Shown: positions 37,450 through 46,685 of the stretch, piece after piece
Layout: every line of letters begins with the position of its first letter
Position numbering within the stretch: the stretch's first letter is position 1
Assembly (NCBI GenBank): GCA_903910585.1
Contig: CAIWAH010000379.1
Coordinates: 1 to 64,000, forward strand
DNA from: an uncultured Verrucomicrobiota bacterium
GTDB lineage: Bacteria; Verrucomicrobiota; Verrucomicrobiia; Limisphaerales; UBA9464
Length of the DNA stretch: 64,000 nt
Direction: 5' to 3'
The notes under the pieces: generated by a model
Told to the model about the DNA's origin: nothing
The model's database searches: none
What the model saw: the letters and a program-made list of their open reading frames with translations, nothing else
Translations under genes and position numbers: made by a program

Positions 37450-38394
37450 ATGACTGAACCGGAACGGCAGGCGATCCTGGAGATCTGTTTTCACGCGGCG
37501 CTGGCGGACGGCCGCAAATCCGCGGCGGAGCACGCGGCGCTGGAACGGGCGGCGCAACGCCTCGGACTGGTTCTGCCGGCTGATCTGAATTCGGCCGGCG
37601 ATCTTTATGCCCGCTCCCAGGCGGTGGCGGCGGTGGCCGGACGCGTGGGCGATCGGGCTTCGGCCCGGCTGGCATTTGAACTCGCGGTGGCGATCTGCGA
37701 AGCCGACGAGGCGCCGAATCCGGCCGAACGCTGGTTTCTTGAGGAACTCCGGCGCGCTCTCGGACTCGAGGCAGCCGCGGCGGCGGAAACCGTGCGGCGT
37801 GCGGAGGAACTCACCTCGGCGGCGGTGCCTGTCCCGATGGCTTCGCCCACGTCGTCCGCCGAACGGGATCCCTTGGGCGTCAATGCCGCGGAACTCGACC
37901 AATTGATCCAGAACCGGGCGATTTTGGCCGGCGCGCTGGAATTGCTTCCCGACACCCTGGCCACGATGGCGATCGTGCCGGTGCAGATGCAGCTCGTTTA
38001 CCAGATCGGCAAGGCCCACGGCTATGAGCTGGACCGCGGACACATTCGCGACCTGCTAGCCACCGTCGGGGTTGGCCTCGCGTCGCAGGTAGTCGAAAGT
38101 TACGCGGAACGGGCGGTCCGCGGCCTGCTGGGCAAGTTCGCTGGCGGCTGGGTCACCGGCATGGCCGGGCAATTGACCAGCTCCGGGCTGTCGTTTGCGA
38201 CCACCTATGCGCTTGGTCAACTGGCCCGGCAATACTACGCCGGTGGCCGCACGTTGGATGCGATCCAGCTTCGGTCGCTTTACGGGAAGCTGCTGGGACA
38301 GGGCCGCAGCCTTGAACCGGGATTGGCCAGCCGGATCCGTGAGCAGGCCGGTCAGGTGAATCTGGGCCGGCTGACGTCGCTGCTGAAACTGTGA
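37450..38394 (+). CDS. TerB-like / DUF697-like membrane-associated protein
   Basis: A 314-residue protein from ATG 37450. The first 110 residues are a helical TerB-like domain (AILEICFHAALADGRKS, then LERAAQRLGL). The second half contains DTLATMAIVPVQMQLVYQIGKAHG and three hydrophobic helices with GVGLASQVVESYAERAVRGL, resembling the DUF697 domain of YcjF-like proteins. Such proteins are associated with GTPases or tellurium/stress loci, but none is encoded nearby. No signal peptide is present. The role is unknown. Confidence 0.65.
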   Translation: MTEPERQAILEICFHAALADGRKSAAEHAALERAAQRLGLVLPADLNSAGDLYARSQAVAAVAGRVGDRASARLAFELAVAICEADEAPNPAERWFLEELRRALGLEAAAAAETVRRAEELTSAAVPVPMASPTSSAERDPLGVNAAELDQLIQNRAILAGALELLPDTLATMAIVPVQMQLVYQIGKAHGYELDRGHIRDLLATVGVGLASQVVESYAERAVRGLLGKFAGGWVTGMAGQLTSSGLSFATTYALGQLARQYYAGGRTLDAIQLRSLYGKLLGQGRSLEPGLASRIREQAGQVNLGRLTSLLKL

Positions 38395-38418
38395 CGGCGC
38401 GCCGACCGCAGCCGTGAA

Positions 38419-38811
38419 TCAGGCTGCCGCGGCTTCGTCCGCGGCGGCCGCCTTCTTTTTGCGGGCGCGGGCCTTGGGCACCCGGACCGCGTCGCCCCAC
38501 AGGCCTTCGAGGTCATAGAGCGCCCGGGTCTCGGGCTTCATGATGTGGAGAATCACGTCGAAGAAGTCGGCGACGACCCAGTTGGCGCCGGCCTGGCTGT
38601 CCGTGTTGTTGGGTCGGACGTCGTGCTCCTCGCGCAGCCGGTCCAACACCTCGTTCTCAATGGCGCGCAGATGCGGGTCGCTTGTGCCAGTTGCGATCAC
38701 GAAATAGTCCGTCACGGACGACAGCTTGCTGACATCCAGCACCACCACGTCCTCAGCTTTCTTGTTTTCCGCCAGATCCCGGCAGAGTTGGGCGAGCTTT
38801 TTCGCGTCCAT
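38419..38811 (-). CDS. rsfS: Ribosomal silencing factor RsfS
   Basis: A 130-residue protein of the RsfS/Iojap family. Signatures are EDVVVLDVSKLSSVTDYFVI and GTSDPHLRAIENEV, then GANWVVADFFDVILHIM. RsfS binds ribosomal protein L14 on the large subunit and blocks subunit joining when nutrients are short. The C-terminus has an extra Ala/Lys-rich tail (RARKKKAAAADEAAAA). In many bacteria it neighbours nadD or coaD; here coaD is about 19 kb away, so that linkage is lost. It converges on the TerB-like gene with 24 bp between. Confidence 0.93.
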   Translation of the reverse strand: MDAKKLAQLCRDLAENKKAEDVVVLDVSKLSSVTDYFVIATGTSDPHLRAIENEVLDRLREEHDVRPNNTDSQAGANWVVADFFDVILHIMKPETRALYDLEGLWGDAVRVPKARARKKKAAAADEAAAA

Positions 38812-38918
38812 TGAGGCGGCAAGATGCCGAAAAGCCCGACGAAGGGAAATCTGTTTGTCCGGTCCGTGGAGGGCGGGGGGGAGCCGCCGTCATTCCGCCG
38901 TAACCCCCGCGGGGACCG

Positions 38919-39980
38919 TCAGTGAACGCGGGTGACCTGGATCTGCTTCAGGTCGGCAATGCCGAGTTCGATGAGCTCGGCGTTGAGGTAGAGTTCGGTT
39001 TTCACCGGCTTTTCCCCTTCGTATTTCACCGCGGTGCGGGCCTGCGTGATGTTGTCGAGGGCCAGGGCGTCGAGGGCGACCAGATCGCGGCTGAAGCGGA
39101 GTTCGTTGAGGGCCACCGCGTAATGGAGCATCGGCTGGTCTTCCCCGCGGAACTGGCAGATCAGCGCGTCGCCGACCCCAAGGACGACCTTGGGCATCAG
39201 GTCGTCCAGCGCGCAGATGTCGGGCACCGCCTCGGCCAGCAATCCGGCGTCGTTCGCGAACCGCAGGGTGTTGTCCACGCTCGCGAAGGCCAGCCCGGCG
39301 AGGTGCCCGTGGACCGCCGTCACGCTGTGGCTGAGCACCGGGGCGACGCTGACGATCTTGGTGATCCGGCCGGTCAGCAGCCGGGAAACGTGGGAGCGGC
39401 GGGAAACCTTGGTCTTGTCCGTGCGGTCAAATTCGAGGTCGCCGGCGACCAGGCGTCCGAGCACGGGCGATTCGTAGGATTTCTCGGCATCCCAGCCCGC
39501 CGTTTCCGCCGCCACGCATTCGACGCCGAGTTCGGCGGCGAGCGAAAACCAGCCGGCAGGCCGGAGATCCACCTCCCGTTTGTCCCAGATGATGATCCGG
39601 GACGCCGGGTGGCCGGCGGCGAGCAGCGATTCGATCAGCGCCCGCACGACGGCGGGGCGGGTGCCGCTCAGGGCGCCGGGGGCGGAGACGACCTTGAAAC
39701 CGACCACGTCGTTGGCGGTGACCAGCGTTCGCCAGGCCGCGGTAGTGTTGGTCGCCGCGGTGAAGGCCAGCAGGCCCTGCTCCACCATCTGCCGGACCAC
39801 CGGGAATACCGGCGCAAAGGCGACCACCGCGGCGGCATCCTGCACGGTGAGCACCGCGGCCCGGGGCCGGTTGGTGTCGCCGGGCGAGGCGAACGCCGGC
39901 CGGTTGACCATTCCGATCAGGCCAAGCAGCAGCCACCAGCGTCCGATGATTCCGAAGCGTCCCATGCGCGGGCGGGACAA
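38919..39980 (-). CDS. Exported DUF362 domain protein
   Basis: A 353-residue protein with an N-terminal signal/anchor (WWLLLGLIGMVNRPAFA). The DUF362 pattern is visible: TANDVVGFKVVSAPGALSGT, a strand with RIIIWDKREVDL, and FASVDNTLRFANDAGLLAEAV. There are no Cys clusters, so this is not the iron-sulfur variety of the family. ATGs at 39980 and 39965 are both plausible starts. Function is unknown. It is divergent from the histidine kinase gene (122 bp apart), which may share its control region. Confidence 0.75.
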   Translation of the reverse strand: MSRPRMGRFGIIGRWWLLLGLIGMVNRPAFASPGDTNRPRAAVLTVQDAAAVVAFAPVFPVVRQMVEQGLLAFTAATNTTAAWRTLVTANDVVGFKVVSAPGALSGTRPAVVRALIESLLAAGHPASRIIIWDKREVDLRPAGWFSLAAELGVECVAAETAGWDAEKSYESPVLGRLVAGDLEFDRTDKTKVSRRSHVSRLLTGRITKIVSVAPVLSHSVTAVHGHLAGLAFASVDNTLRFANDAGLLAEAVPDICALDDLMPKVVLGVGDALICQFRGEDQPMLHYAVALNELRFSRDLVALDALALDNITQARTAVKYEGEKPVKTELYLNAELIELGIADLKQIQVTRVH

Positions 39981-40102
39981 TGGCCGTTCTGGCGGGGGGA
40001 CGCAAAGGGGAGACTCGCTGCCTCCGGCATATCAAGTTCCTGCGGCCCGGGCCGATACTCAGGCGGGAACCGACCCGGGGACGCCGGGGTCGGCCCCGCC
40101 GC

Positions 40103-42796
40103 ATGCTGCATCCGTCCAACTTTGCCCCGGGAGCCATGCCGGTCGCCGCGTGGTCGGCCGCCGGCGGAATCCGTCCGGCGACGTGGCTGCTGTTTGATCG
40201 TTCCGGCAACTGCATTGATGCGCTCGTGGAGAACCCGGCCGTGCTGACGACCGGTGCGGCCGACGTGCTGGGCCGGCCGTTCCAAAAGTTGTTGCCGGCC
40301 GCGGTGGTGCCGTTGGCGGAAGGCCTTTGGGCCACACTGCGGGCGGGCGGACAGCCGGGCCCCGTCTCGTGTGTCCAGGAATTCGGCGGCGAGGCCGGGC
40401 GCACCGAGATTTCCCTCAGCCCCAGTGCGGCGGGCAATGTCCTGGTCCATTTCCGCGAAGCCCGCCGGCAGGAAACCAATCCGGGCGCGGACCCCAACCG
40501 GCGGCTGCTGCTGGCCGTGCAGGCGGCCCGTCTGGGCATCTGGGAATGGGACCTCGCCAGTGGCAAAATCGCGTGGGACGCGGGCATGGCCAGCATTTAC
40601 GGGCTGCCCAATGGCGGGGCCGATCCGTCCGGCTGGCAGTGGGAACGCTGGGTTCTGCCCGACGATTTGCCCGAAGCCGCCGCGGCGCTGAACCGGGCCC
40701 TGGAAGATTCCCTGGCCAGCCGGTTCCGGCAGGCGTTTCGCATCCGCCGGCCCGATGGCATGGTGCGTTCGGTGCGGAGCCATGGTGTGATCGAACGCGA
40801 CGGTTACGGACGCGCCGTCCGGGTCACCGGGATCAACACCGACATCACCGAGGAACACTCGCTTCAGGAAGACCTTGAGCGCGCCTCGACCCGCTTGCAG
40901 ACCGCGACCGCGGCGCTTTCACTGGGCATCTGGGAACTCGACCCGGCGACGGGATTGGAGACCTGGGATGACCGCACCCTGGCGCTGTTCGATGTGAACC
41001 GGGCGCAGTTCACGTCGGCGCGGGACGTCTGGTTCCTGCGGGTCCATCCGGAAGACCGCGAAGCGGGCTGGGAAACCCGGATCGGTTCCCTCGCCCAGCC
41101 GTCCGTTGGCCATTTTGAGCAGAGTTTCCGCGTCCTGACGGCGGCGGGCGAGACCCGTTGGCTGCGAAGTTCGGCGAACATCCAGCGTCGGTCCGACGGC
41201 ACGGCGGTCCGCGTGGTCGGGGTCAATTCCGACATCACCGAACAGCAGGTCGCGGCCGAACGCCTTTCCGATCTTTCCAACCGCCTTCTGCTGGCCCAAC
41301 GCGCCGGCGGACTGGGCGTGCTGGACTGGGACATCACGGCCGACCGCATGCTGTGGAACGACCGGATGTTTGAGCTGTTCGATGTGCCACATCCCTCGTC
41401 GGCCGACGTCGTGAACGCCCGCAACCTGTGGCGCAGCCGGCTGCATCCGGAAGATGCCGAGGCCGCCGAGCGCGACCTGCAGGATGCCGCCGAGGGGCGC
41501 CGCCGCTACGATGCCGAGTTCCGCCTCCTCACCCGTTCCGGCGAAACCCGCCATCTCAAGGGCGACGCTCTCGTGGAAACCGACGCCGACGGAACGCCCC
41601 GCCGCCTGGTGGGTGTGTATCACGACGTCACCGGCGCCGTGGAAGCCCGGAACCGCCTGCGTCAGGATGCGGAAATCCTCCGGCAAGTCGGCGAACTCGC
41701 GCACATCGGTGGCTGGGAATTTCAGCCGCAATCCGGCCGCCTGTGGTGGAGCGAGGAGGTTTTCCGCCTGCATGAACTTCCTCCGGGGCGCCAGCCCGGA
41801 TTGGAAGAGGCATTCCGCTTCTTCACCGAAGAGGCGGCGGCCAAGGTGCGCGGCGCGTTTGGCCGCCTTTGTGCCACCGGCGAGGCCTTCGACCTGCGGG
41901 TGCCGTTCATCACCGCCAACGGCCGTCCGTGCTGGGTCCGGGTGATCGGCCGGGCCGAGCTGAAGCTGGGCCGCGTGCTCCGGGTTTATGGAACGCTTCA
42001 GGATGTTTCCGCCGAGAAGCATTCGGAGCAGGCCCTCATCACCGCCCGCGAAGCGGCCGAGGCGGCCAGCCGCGCCAAGAGCGAATTCCTCGCCACCGTC
42101 AGCCACGAACTCCGGACGCCGCTCAACGGCATTCTCGGCTTCACGCAGTTGCTGGAGGATTCGGAGCTGTGCGAGGCCGACCGCGAATACGTCCGCTTCA
42201 TCACCACCGCGGGCGAGGCGCTGCTCGGCATCATCAGCGACCTGCTGGACTTCTCCCGCATCGAGGCCGGCCGGCTGACGCTGGAATACAGCACCTTCGC
42301 GGTCCCCGCGCTCCTGCAGGAATCGCTCGAACTGATCCGGCCCCGCGCCCGCGAAAAGGGATTGGAGCTGAAGCTCTCCGTGGATCCTTCGGTGGGCATC
42401 ATGCGGGGCGACCGCTGCCGGCTGCGGCAGATCACGCTCAACCTGCTGAGCAACGCGGTGAAATTCACCGAAAACGGAGCCGTGAGCCTCCGCTGCACCC
42501 CCTATGTGGCCGGGCACATCAAGGTGGACGTGACCGACACCGGCATCGGCATTCCGGCGGACAAGCAGGACCGGCTGTTCCAGCGCTTCAGCCAGGCCGA
42601 CAGTTCGACGACGCGGAAATTCGGGGGCACCGGCCTCGGTCTCGCCATCTGCAAACAGCTGCTGGAGAAAATGGGCGGGCAGATCGGTCTTCAGAGCGAC
42701 CCGGGTCACGGCTCAACCTTCTGGTTCATCATCCCGGTGCGCCCGCCGGAATCCGGCCAGGAAGAGGTGCCCGAGTTGGAGATCGAAGGCCAGTAG
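40103..42796 (+). CDS. Multi-PAS sensor histidine kinase
   Basis: An 897-residue soluble kinase from ATG 40103, with no membrane segment. After a 130-residue leader come four PAS/PAC units (for example RLGIWEWDLASGKIAWD, LSLGIWELDPATGLETWDD, GGLGVLDWDITADRMLWND, AHIGGWEFQPQSGRLWWSE), then the dimerisation helix with the phosphorylated His668 in SHELRTPLNGILGF, and a complete ATPase domain (NLLSNAVKF, DTGIGIP, GTGLGLAI). There is no receiver domain, and no response regulator lies beside it; the NtrC-type regulator at 60903 is too far away to assign. The signal is probably cytoplasmic or redox, from the repeated PAS domains. Confidence 0.92.
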   Translation: MLHPSNFAPGAMPVAAWSAAGGIRPATWLLFDRSGNCIDALVENPAVLTTGAADVLGRPFQKLLPAAVVPLAEGLWATLRAGGQPGPVSCVQEFGGEAGRTEISLSPSAAGNVLVHFREARRQETNPGADPNRRLLLAVQAARLGIWEWDLASGKIAWDAGMASIYGLPNGGADPSGWQWERWVLPDDLPEAAAALNRALEDSLASRFRQAFRIRRPDGMVRSVRSHGVIERDGYGRAVRVTGINTDITEEHSLQEDLERASTRLQTATAALSLGIWELDPATGLETWDDRTLALFDVNRAQFTSARDVWFLRVHPEDREAGWETRIGSLAQPSVGHFEQSFRVLTAAGETRWLRSSANIQRRSDGTAVRVVGVNSDITEQQVAAERLSDLSNRLLLAQRAGGLGVLDWDITADRMLWNDRMFELFDVPHPSSADVVNARNLWRSRLHPEDAEAAERDLQDAAEGRRRYDAEFRLLTRSGETRHLKGDALVETDADGTPRRLVGVYHDVTGAVEARNRLRQDAEILRQVGELAHIGGWEFQPQSGRLWWSEEVFRLHELPPGRQPGLEEAFRFFTEEAAAKVRGAFGRLCATGEAFDLRVPFITANGRPCWVRVIGRAELKLGRVLRVYGTLQDVSAEKHSEQALITAREAAEAASRAKSEFLATVSHELRTPLNGILGFTQLLEDSELCEADREYVRFITTAGEALLGIISDLLDFSRIEAGRLTLEYSTFAVPALLQESLELIRPRAREKGLELKLSVDPSVGIMRGDRCRLRQITLNLLSNAVKFTENGAVSLRCTPYVAGHIKVDVTDTGIGIPADKQDRLFQRFSQADSSTTRKFGGTGLGLAICKQLLEKMGGQIGLQSDPGHGSTFWFIIPVRPPESGQEEVPELEIEGQ

Positions 42797-42857
42797 CCGC
42801 CCCATTTGCGGGCTCGCCAAGGTGGCTTTGAGGCGCAGACTGACGGCACTCTGCCGT

Positions 42858-45800
42858 ATGTTTCGCCCGTTGCTGTTTCTCCTGCTTGCGCTCGGATGGG
42901 TCCGGTCGGTGCCGGTTCGGGCCGCCCTGCCGACCGAAGGCAACTTCGCGCGCACCAACCTCGTCGCGTGGTGCATCGTGCCGTTCGACTCGCAGAAGCG
43001 CGGCCCCGAGGAACGCGCCGCCATGCTCGACCGCCTCGGCGTGAAGCGCCTCGCCTACGACTGGCGCGCGGAGCACATCCCGACCTTTGACGCGGAAGTG
43101 GCGGCGATGCGGCGGCACGGCATCGAGATCACCGCGTGGTGGTTCCCCGCCGCCTTGAGCGACGAAGCGAAGGCCATCCTCGCCTGCCTCGAACGGAACC
43201 GGATTCACCCGCAGCTTTGGGTCACGATGGGCACCGAGCCCGAGCCCGACGCCGCCAAACTGGCCGCGAAGCGCGACGGCGCCGTCCAGACGCTCGCACC
43301 GATCTGCGCCGCGGCCGCCAAGCTGGGCTGCACCGTGGCGCTCTACAATCACCTCGGCTGGTTCGGCGAGCCGGCGAACCAGGTCGCCATCATCAAAAAG
43401 CTCCAAGCCGTCGGGCACACCAACGTGGGCATCGTATACAACTTCCACCACGCCCACAGCCACTTGGACGACTTCGCAGAGCAGCTTCGCCTGATGCAGC
43501 CGCACCTGCTCGCCCTGAACCTCAACGGCATGGTCTGGGAGGGCGACAAGGCCGGGAAAAAGATCATCCCACTCGGCACCGGCGACGAAGAGCTGCGCCT
43601 GCTCCAGATCGTGAACGCCAGTGGCTGGCACGGTCCGGTCGGCATCATCGGCCACACCGAGGAGGATGCCGAGGTGAAGCTGAAGAAGGAACTGGCTGGC
43701 TTGGAGAAACTCGCGCCACTGGTGACGCAGGCGCCCCCACCGGTGCCAGCACGCAAGAAGTCCGTGGCCAGTGTAGGGCAGGCTGCCAGCCTGCCCGCGA
43801 TGGGTCCTGCCGTCGTGCCCGGAAAGTCCGGCCCTGCGCTCGATGCCCGCGTGCAGGGCTTGGTGCTGGACGGCAAACCGTGGTTCCGGAAGCCGCCGCT
43901 GCGCGTGGCCGCCCGCGTGCGGCTGGGGAGCAAGTCGCAGTTCAACATCATCGCCGCGAGCGAGGCCAAGTCCTCGCCCACGCACTGGGAGCTCTACACC
44001 TACGCCGGCACCGGCGAACTGAGCCTTTTCCTGTCCGGCGCGACGCCCGCCGAGTTGCGCTCGGGCAAGGACATCTGCGATGGCCAGTGGCATTCGGTCG
44101 TCCTGCATTACTCCACGGAAGCCGTCCGGCTGTCGGTGGATGGACGCGAAATCGTCCGGGGGGCCATCCAGCGGAGCGCCGTCCCCGACGGCAGTGCGGC
44201 GCAGATCGCGGTCGGGCGGTTGGTCGAAGGCGGTCTCGGCTGCGACGGCCTGATCGAGGATCTCGTGCTGAATGACCAGTCCAGCGGCAAGGGCGAGACG
44301 CTCTCGTTGACTCCGTGGCGGCGACCCGACGGTGTCATCGCCGACTTGGCCGCGCTCCCGGCGGTCACCACCCCCGCGGTCGGCGGCAACCAACCGTTGG
44401 TGAAGGCCAAGCCGAAGGCCGCCGCCGGCGAGCCTGCGATCTCCGGCCGTGAACCCGGCTCGCAAGGCGAGAAGGACTGGGTGGACAACCGCTGGCAGGA
44501 CACGGACGTGGGACCGTTCCTCGCCTCGAACCTGCGCCTGCCCGACGGCTCGGTGATCGCCAAGGCGCTGACGATCCGCGTCGGCGAGAAAGGAGAAGGC
44601 GCGGTCGTTTACGACACCGAAACCTGCACGCTGCGCGCCGCGTGGACAGGCGGGTTCCTGAAGTTCGATGCGGGGCGTTTCGGGTTGATTGGGATGCCGC
44701 GTGCAACGGGAACCAACATCATCATGACCTCGCCGACACCTGGTTGGAAAGGCGGCAAGGTGCAGTTCTTGGGACTGAGAAATGATACTCCTGTCCAGTT
44801 GATCTATCGGGTCGGCGAAACAGTTGTTCGAGAAACCGTAATTGGGTTCGCCGGGACAAACCACTTTACGATTGCCCGCACACTGGATGTCCCGACCGAG
44901 ACGAAGGCGCTGAGTCTGTCGTTACTCGACGGCCCTGCCATGGTGACGACGCTTGGCGACGCGGGATACGGCTGGTTGTCGGCCCAACAAACTGCGACTG
45001 GGTCGGTTAATGTCATATCGGACATTGCGCCGCTAACTACCAACAGCACTGGTGGCTTAAGTTGCCAGTTCAAGGCTGACCGCCTCCACACCCAAACCAA
45101 CTTTCTCCAACTGATCACTTATCGTCCCGAAGTCTTGGCATCGAATTGGCGTGATCGTCAGAAATTGTCGGACTCAGTCTGGGCGGAGTTCTTGCGAGGC
45201 CAAGTCGAGGGCGACTTTCCGAAGTTGGGTAAGTTTCAGAGCGGAAAGTCTGGTGTCTCGATTGCTTCCCGCTGGCCCACCCTCACCACCCGCGGCCAGC
45301 GCGGAGCCGACACCGAATTCCTCGCGGTGGACACGCTCACGCTGCCTTACGACAACCCAGCCAAGGCGCTCCTGTTCGTCTCGGGCATCGACTTCACGCC
45401 GGACGGCGCGGGCTACGTCTGCACGATCCACGGCGACGTGTGGCGCGTGACGGGCATTGACGATGGGCTGCTCGAGTTGAAGTGGCAGCGCTACGCCACG
45501 GGCCTGTTCCAACCGCTCGGCCTCAAGGTGCGCGATGGCAAGGTCTTCGTGCTCGGCCGCGACCGCATCACGCGCCTGCACGACGAGAACGGCGATGGCG
45601 AGGCCGACTTCTACGAGAACTTCCACGATGGCATCGCCACCTCGACCGGCGGGCACGATTACGTGACCTGCCTGGAGACGGATGCCGCGGGCAACTTCTA
45701 CTACACCGACCCGTTGGGACTGCGCCGCGTGGCCGCCGACGGCAGCCGCCAGGAGCTTTTGGCGACGGGCTTCCGCAACCCGAACGGAATGGGCGTGCGG

Positions 45801-46685
45801 CCTGATGGCAAGGTCTTCACCGCCGCGCCACAGCAGGGCACCTGGACGCCGTCGTCGGGTATCTGGGAGGTGCGGCCGGACACCGTGGGGCTCTACGGCG
45901 GCTACGGCGGGCCGAAGGTCACCCCGGCACGTCCGCTCGGCTACGACGCGCCGCTCTGCTGGATTCCCCACGCGGTGGACAATTCGAGCGGTTCGCAGGT
46001 GTGGATTCCACCCGGGCAATGGGGTCCGCTGGGCGGCCAGATGCTGCACCTGCTCTGGGGGCGTTGCGGGATGATGCTCGTGATGCGGGATGAGGTGGGC
46101 GGCTCTGCGGGCGGGGGCGCCCGCAGCACGATCACCGGCGAGGGCGCCGGTGCCACTACGGTGGTGAACGGCGCCGTCGTGCCGCTGCCGGTGAAGTTCC
46201 TCAGCGGGCCGAACCGTGCGACCTTCAACCCCAGGGACGGCGCGCTCTACGTGGCCGGCAGCACCGGTTGGCAGACCAGCGCGGTGAAGGACGGTGCGCT
46301 CCAGCGGGTCCGTTACACCAACCGCACCCCCAGCCTGCCCGTGCGCTGGGCCGTGAAGCCCGGCGGCCTGGAGGTCACCTTCACGCGGCGCGTTGATCCC
46401 AAAACCGGCAACGACCCCGGCAGCTACAGCTTCAAGCAGTGGAACTACCGCTACGCCGAACAATACGGCTCCAAAGACTGGTCGGTGGCCGATCCGCAAA
46501 AGGAAGGGCGCGACGAACTGGTCATCCGGTCCGCCAAGGTGGACGGAGGCGGACGGACCGTGTTCCTCGAAATCCCCGAGCTGAAGCCCGTGATGCAGTT
46601 CGAGCTGAAATACAACGTGGACGGCGAAATGGGCGGCAAACCCCTGCGAGGCTCATTCTGGGGCTCGATCAATCGGATTCCGTAA
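42858..46685 (+). CDS. Large exported TIM-barrel/LamG/propeller protein
   Basis: A 1,275-residue protein from ATG 42858 (a GTG at 42822 is upstream) with a signal peptide (LLFLLLALGWVRSVPVRAA). Order: a xylose-isomerase-like TIM barrel (about 20-280, with NHLGWFGEPANQ and YNFHHAHSHLDDF); a repeat-encoded linker (SVGQAASLPAMG); a LamG-like domain (about 320-480); a domain resembling DUF6797 starting at DNRWQDTDVGPFL; and a beta-propeller with PDGAGYVCTIHGDVWRVTG and HDYVTCLETDAAGNFYY. Probably periplasmic sugar processing. The bases from about 44690 to 45270 are visibly AT-richer than the rest, suggesting a mosaic origin. No haem motif is present. Confidence 0.8.
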   Translation: MFRPLLFLLLALGWVRSVPVRAALPTEGNFARTNLVAWCIVPFDSQKRGPEERAAMLDRLGVKRLAYDWRAEHIPTFDAEVAAMRRHGIEITAWWFPAALSDEAKAILACLERNRIHPQLWVTMGTEPEPDAAKLAAKRDGAVQTLAPICAAAAKLGCTVALYNHLGWFGEPANQVAIIKKLQAVGHTNVGIVYNFHHAHSHLDDFAEQLRLMQPHLLALNLNGMVWEGDKAGKKIIPLGTGDEELRLLQIVNASGWHGPVGIIGHTEEDAEVKLKKELAGLEKLAPLVTQAPPPVPARKKSVASVGQAASLPAMGPAVVPGKSGPALDARVQGLVLDGKPWFRKPPLRVAARVRLGSKSQFNIIAASEAKSSPTHWELYTYAGTGELSLFLSGATPAELRSGKDICDGQWHSVVLHYSTEAVRLSVDGREIVRGAIQRSAVPDGSAAQIAVGRLVEGGLGCDGLIEDLVLNDQSSGKGETLSLTPWRRPDGVIADLAALPAVTTPAVGGNQPLVKAKPKAAAGEPAISGREPGSQGEKDWVDNRWQDTDVGPFLASNLRLPDGSVIAKALTIRVGEKGEGAVVYDTETCTLRAAWTGGFLKFDAGRFGLIGMPRATGTNIIMTSPTPGWKGGKVQFLGLRNDTPVQLIYRVGETVVRETVIGFAGTNHFTIARTLDVPTETKALSLSLLDGPAMVTTLGDAGYGWLSAQQTATGSVNVISDIAPLTTNSTGGLSCQFKADRLHTQTNFLQLITYRPEVLASNWRDRQKLSDSVWAEFLRGQVEGDFPKLGKFQSGKSGVSIASRWPTLTTRGQRGADTEFLAVDTLTLPYDNPAKALLFVSGIDFTPDGAGYVCTIHGDVWRVTGIDDGLLELKWQRYATGLFQPLGLKVRDGKVFVLGRDRITRLHDENGDGEADFYENFHDGIATSTGGHDYVTCLETDAAGNFYYTDPLGLRRVAADGSRQELLATGFRNPNGMGVRPDGKVFTAAPQQGTWTPSSGIWEVRPDTVGLYGGYGGPKVTPARPLGYDAPLCWIPHAVDNSSGSQVWIPPGQWGPLGGQMLHLLWGRCGMMLVMRDEVGGSAGGGARSTITGEGAGATTVVNGAVVPLPVKFLSGPNRATFNPRDGALYVAGSTGWQTSAVKDGALQRVRYTNRTPSLPVRWAVKPGGLEVTFTRRVDPKTGNDPGSYSFKQWNYRYAEQYGSKDWSVADPQKEGRDELVIRSAKVDGGGRTVFLEIPELKPVMQFELKYNVDGEMGGKPLRGSFWGSINRIP
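43773..43796. repeat. REP (family C) copy inside a coding sequence
   Basis: GTAGGGCAGGCTGCCAGCCT followed by GCCC. It is translated in frame as part of the linker between TIM barrel and LamG domains; the same palindrome lies in the hrpA gene (34062-34085) and in the exporter gap (22594-22614). Confidence 0.7.

Noticed and set aside
40919..42709. 596-codon minus-strand frame
   Set aside because: Antisense to the multi-PAS histidine kinase.
42729..44864. 711-codon minus-strand frame
   Set aside because: Antisense to the large TIM-barrel protein.
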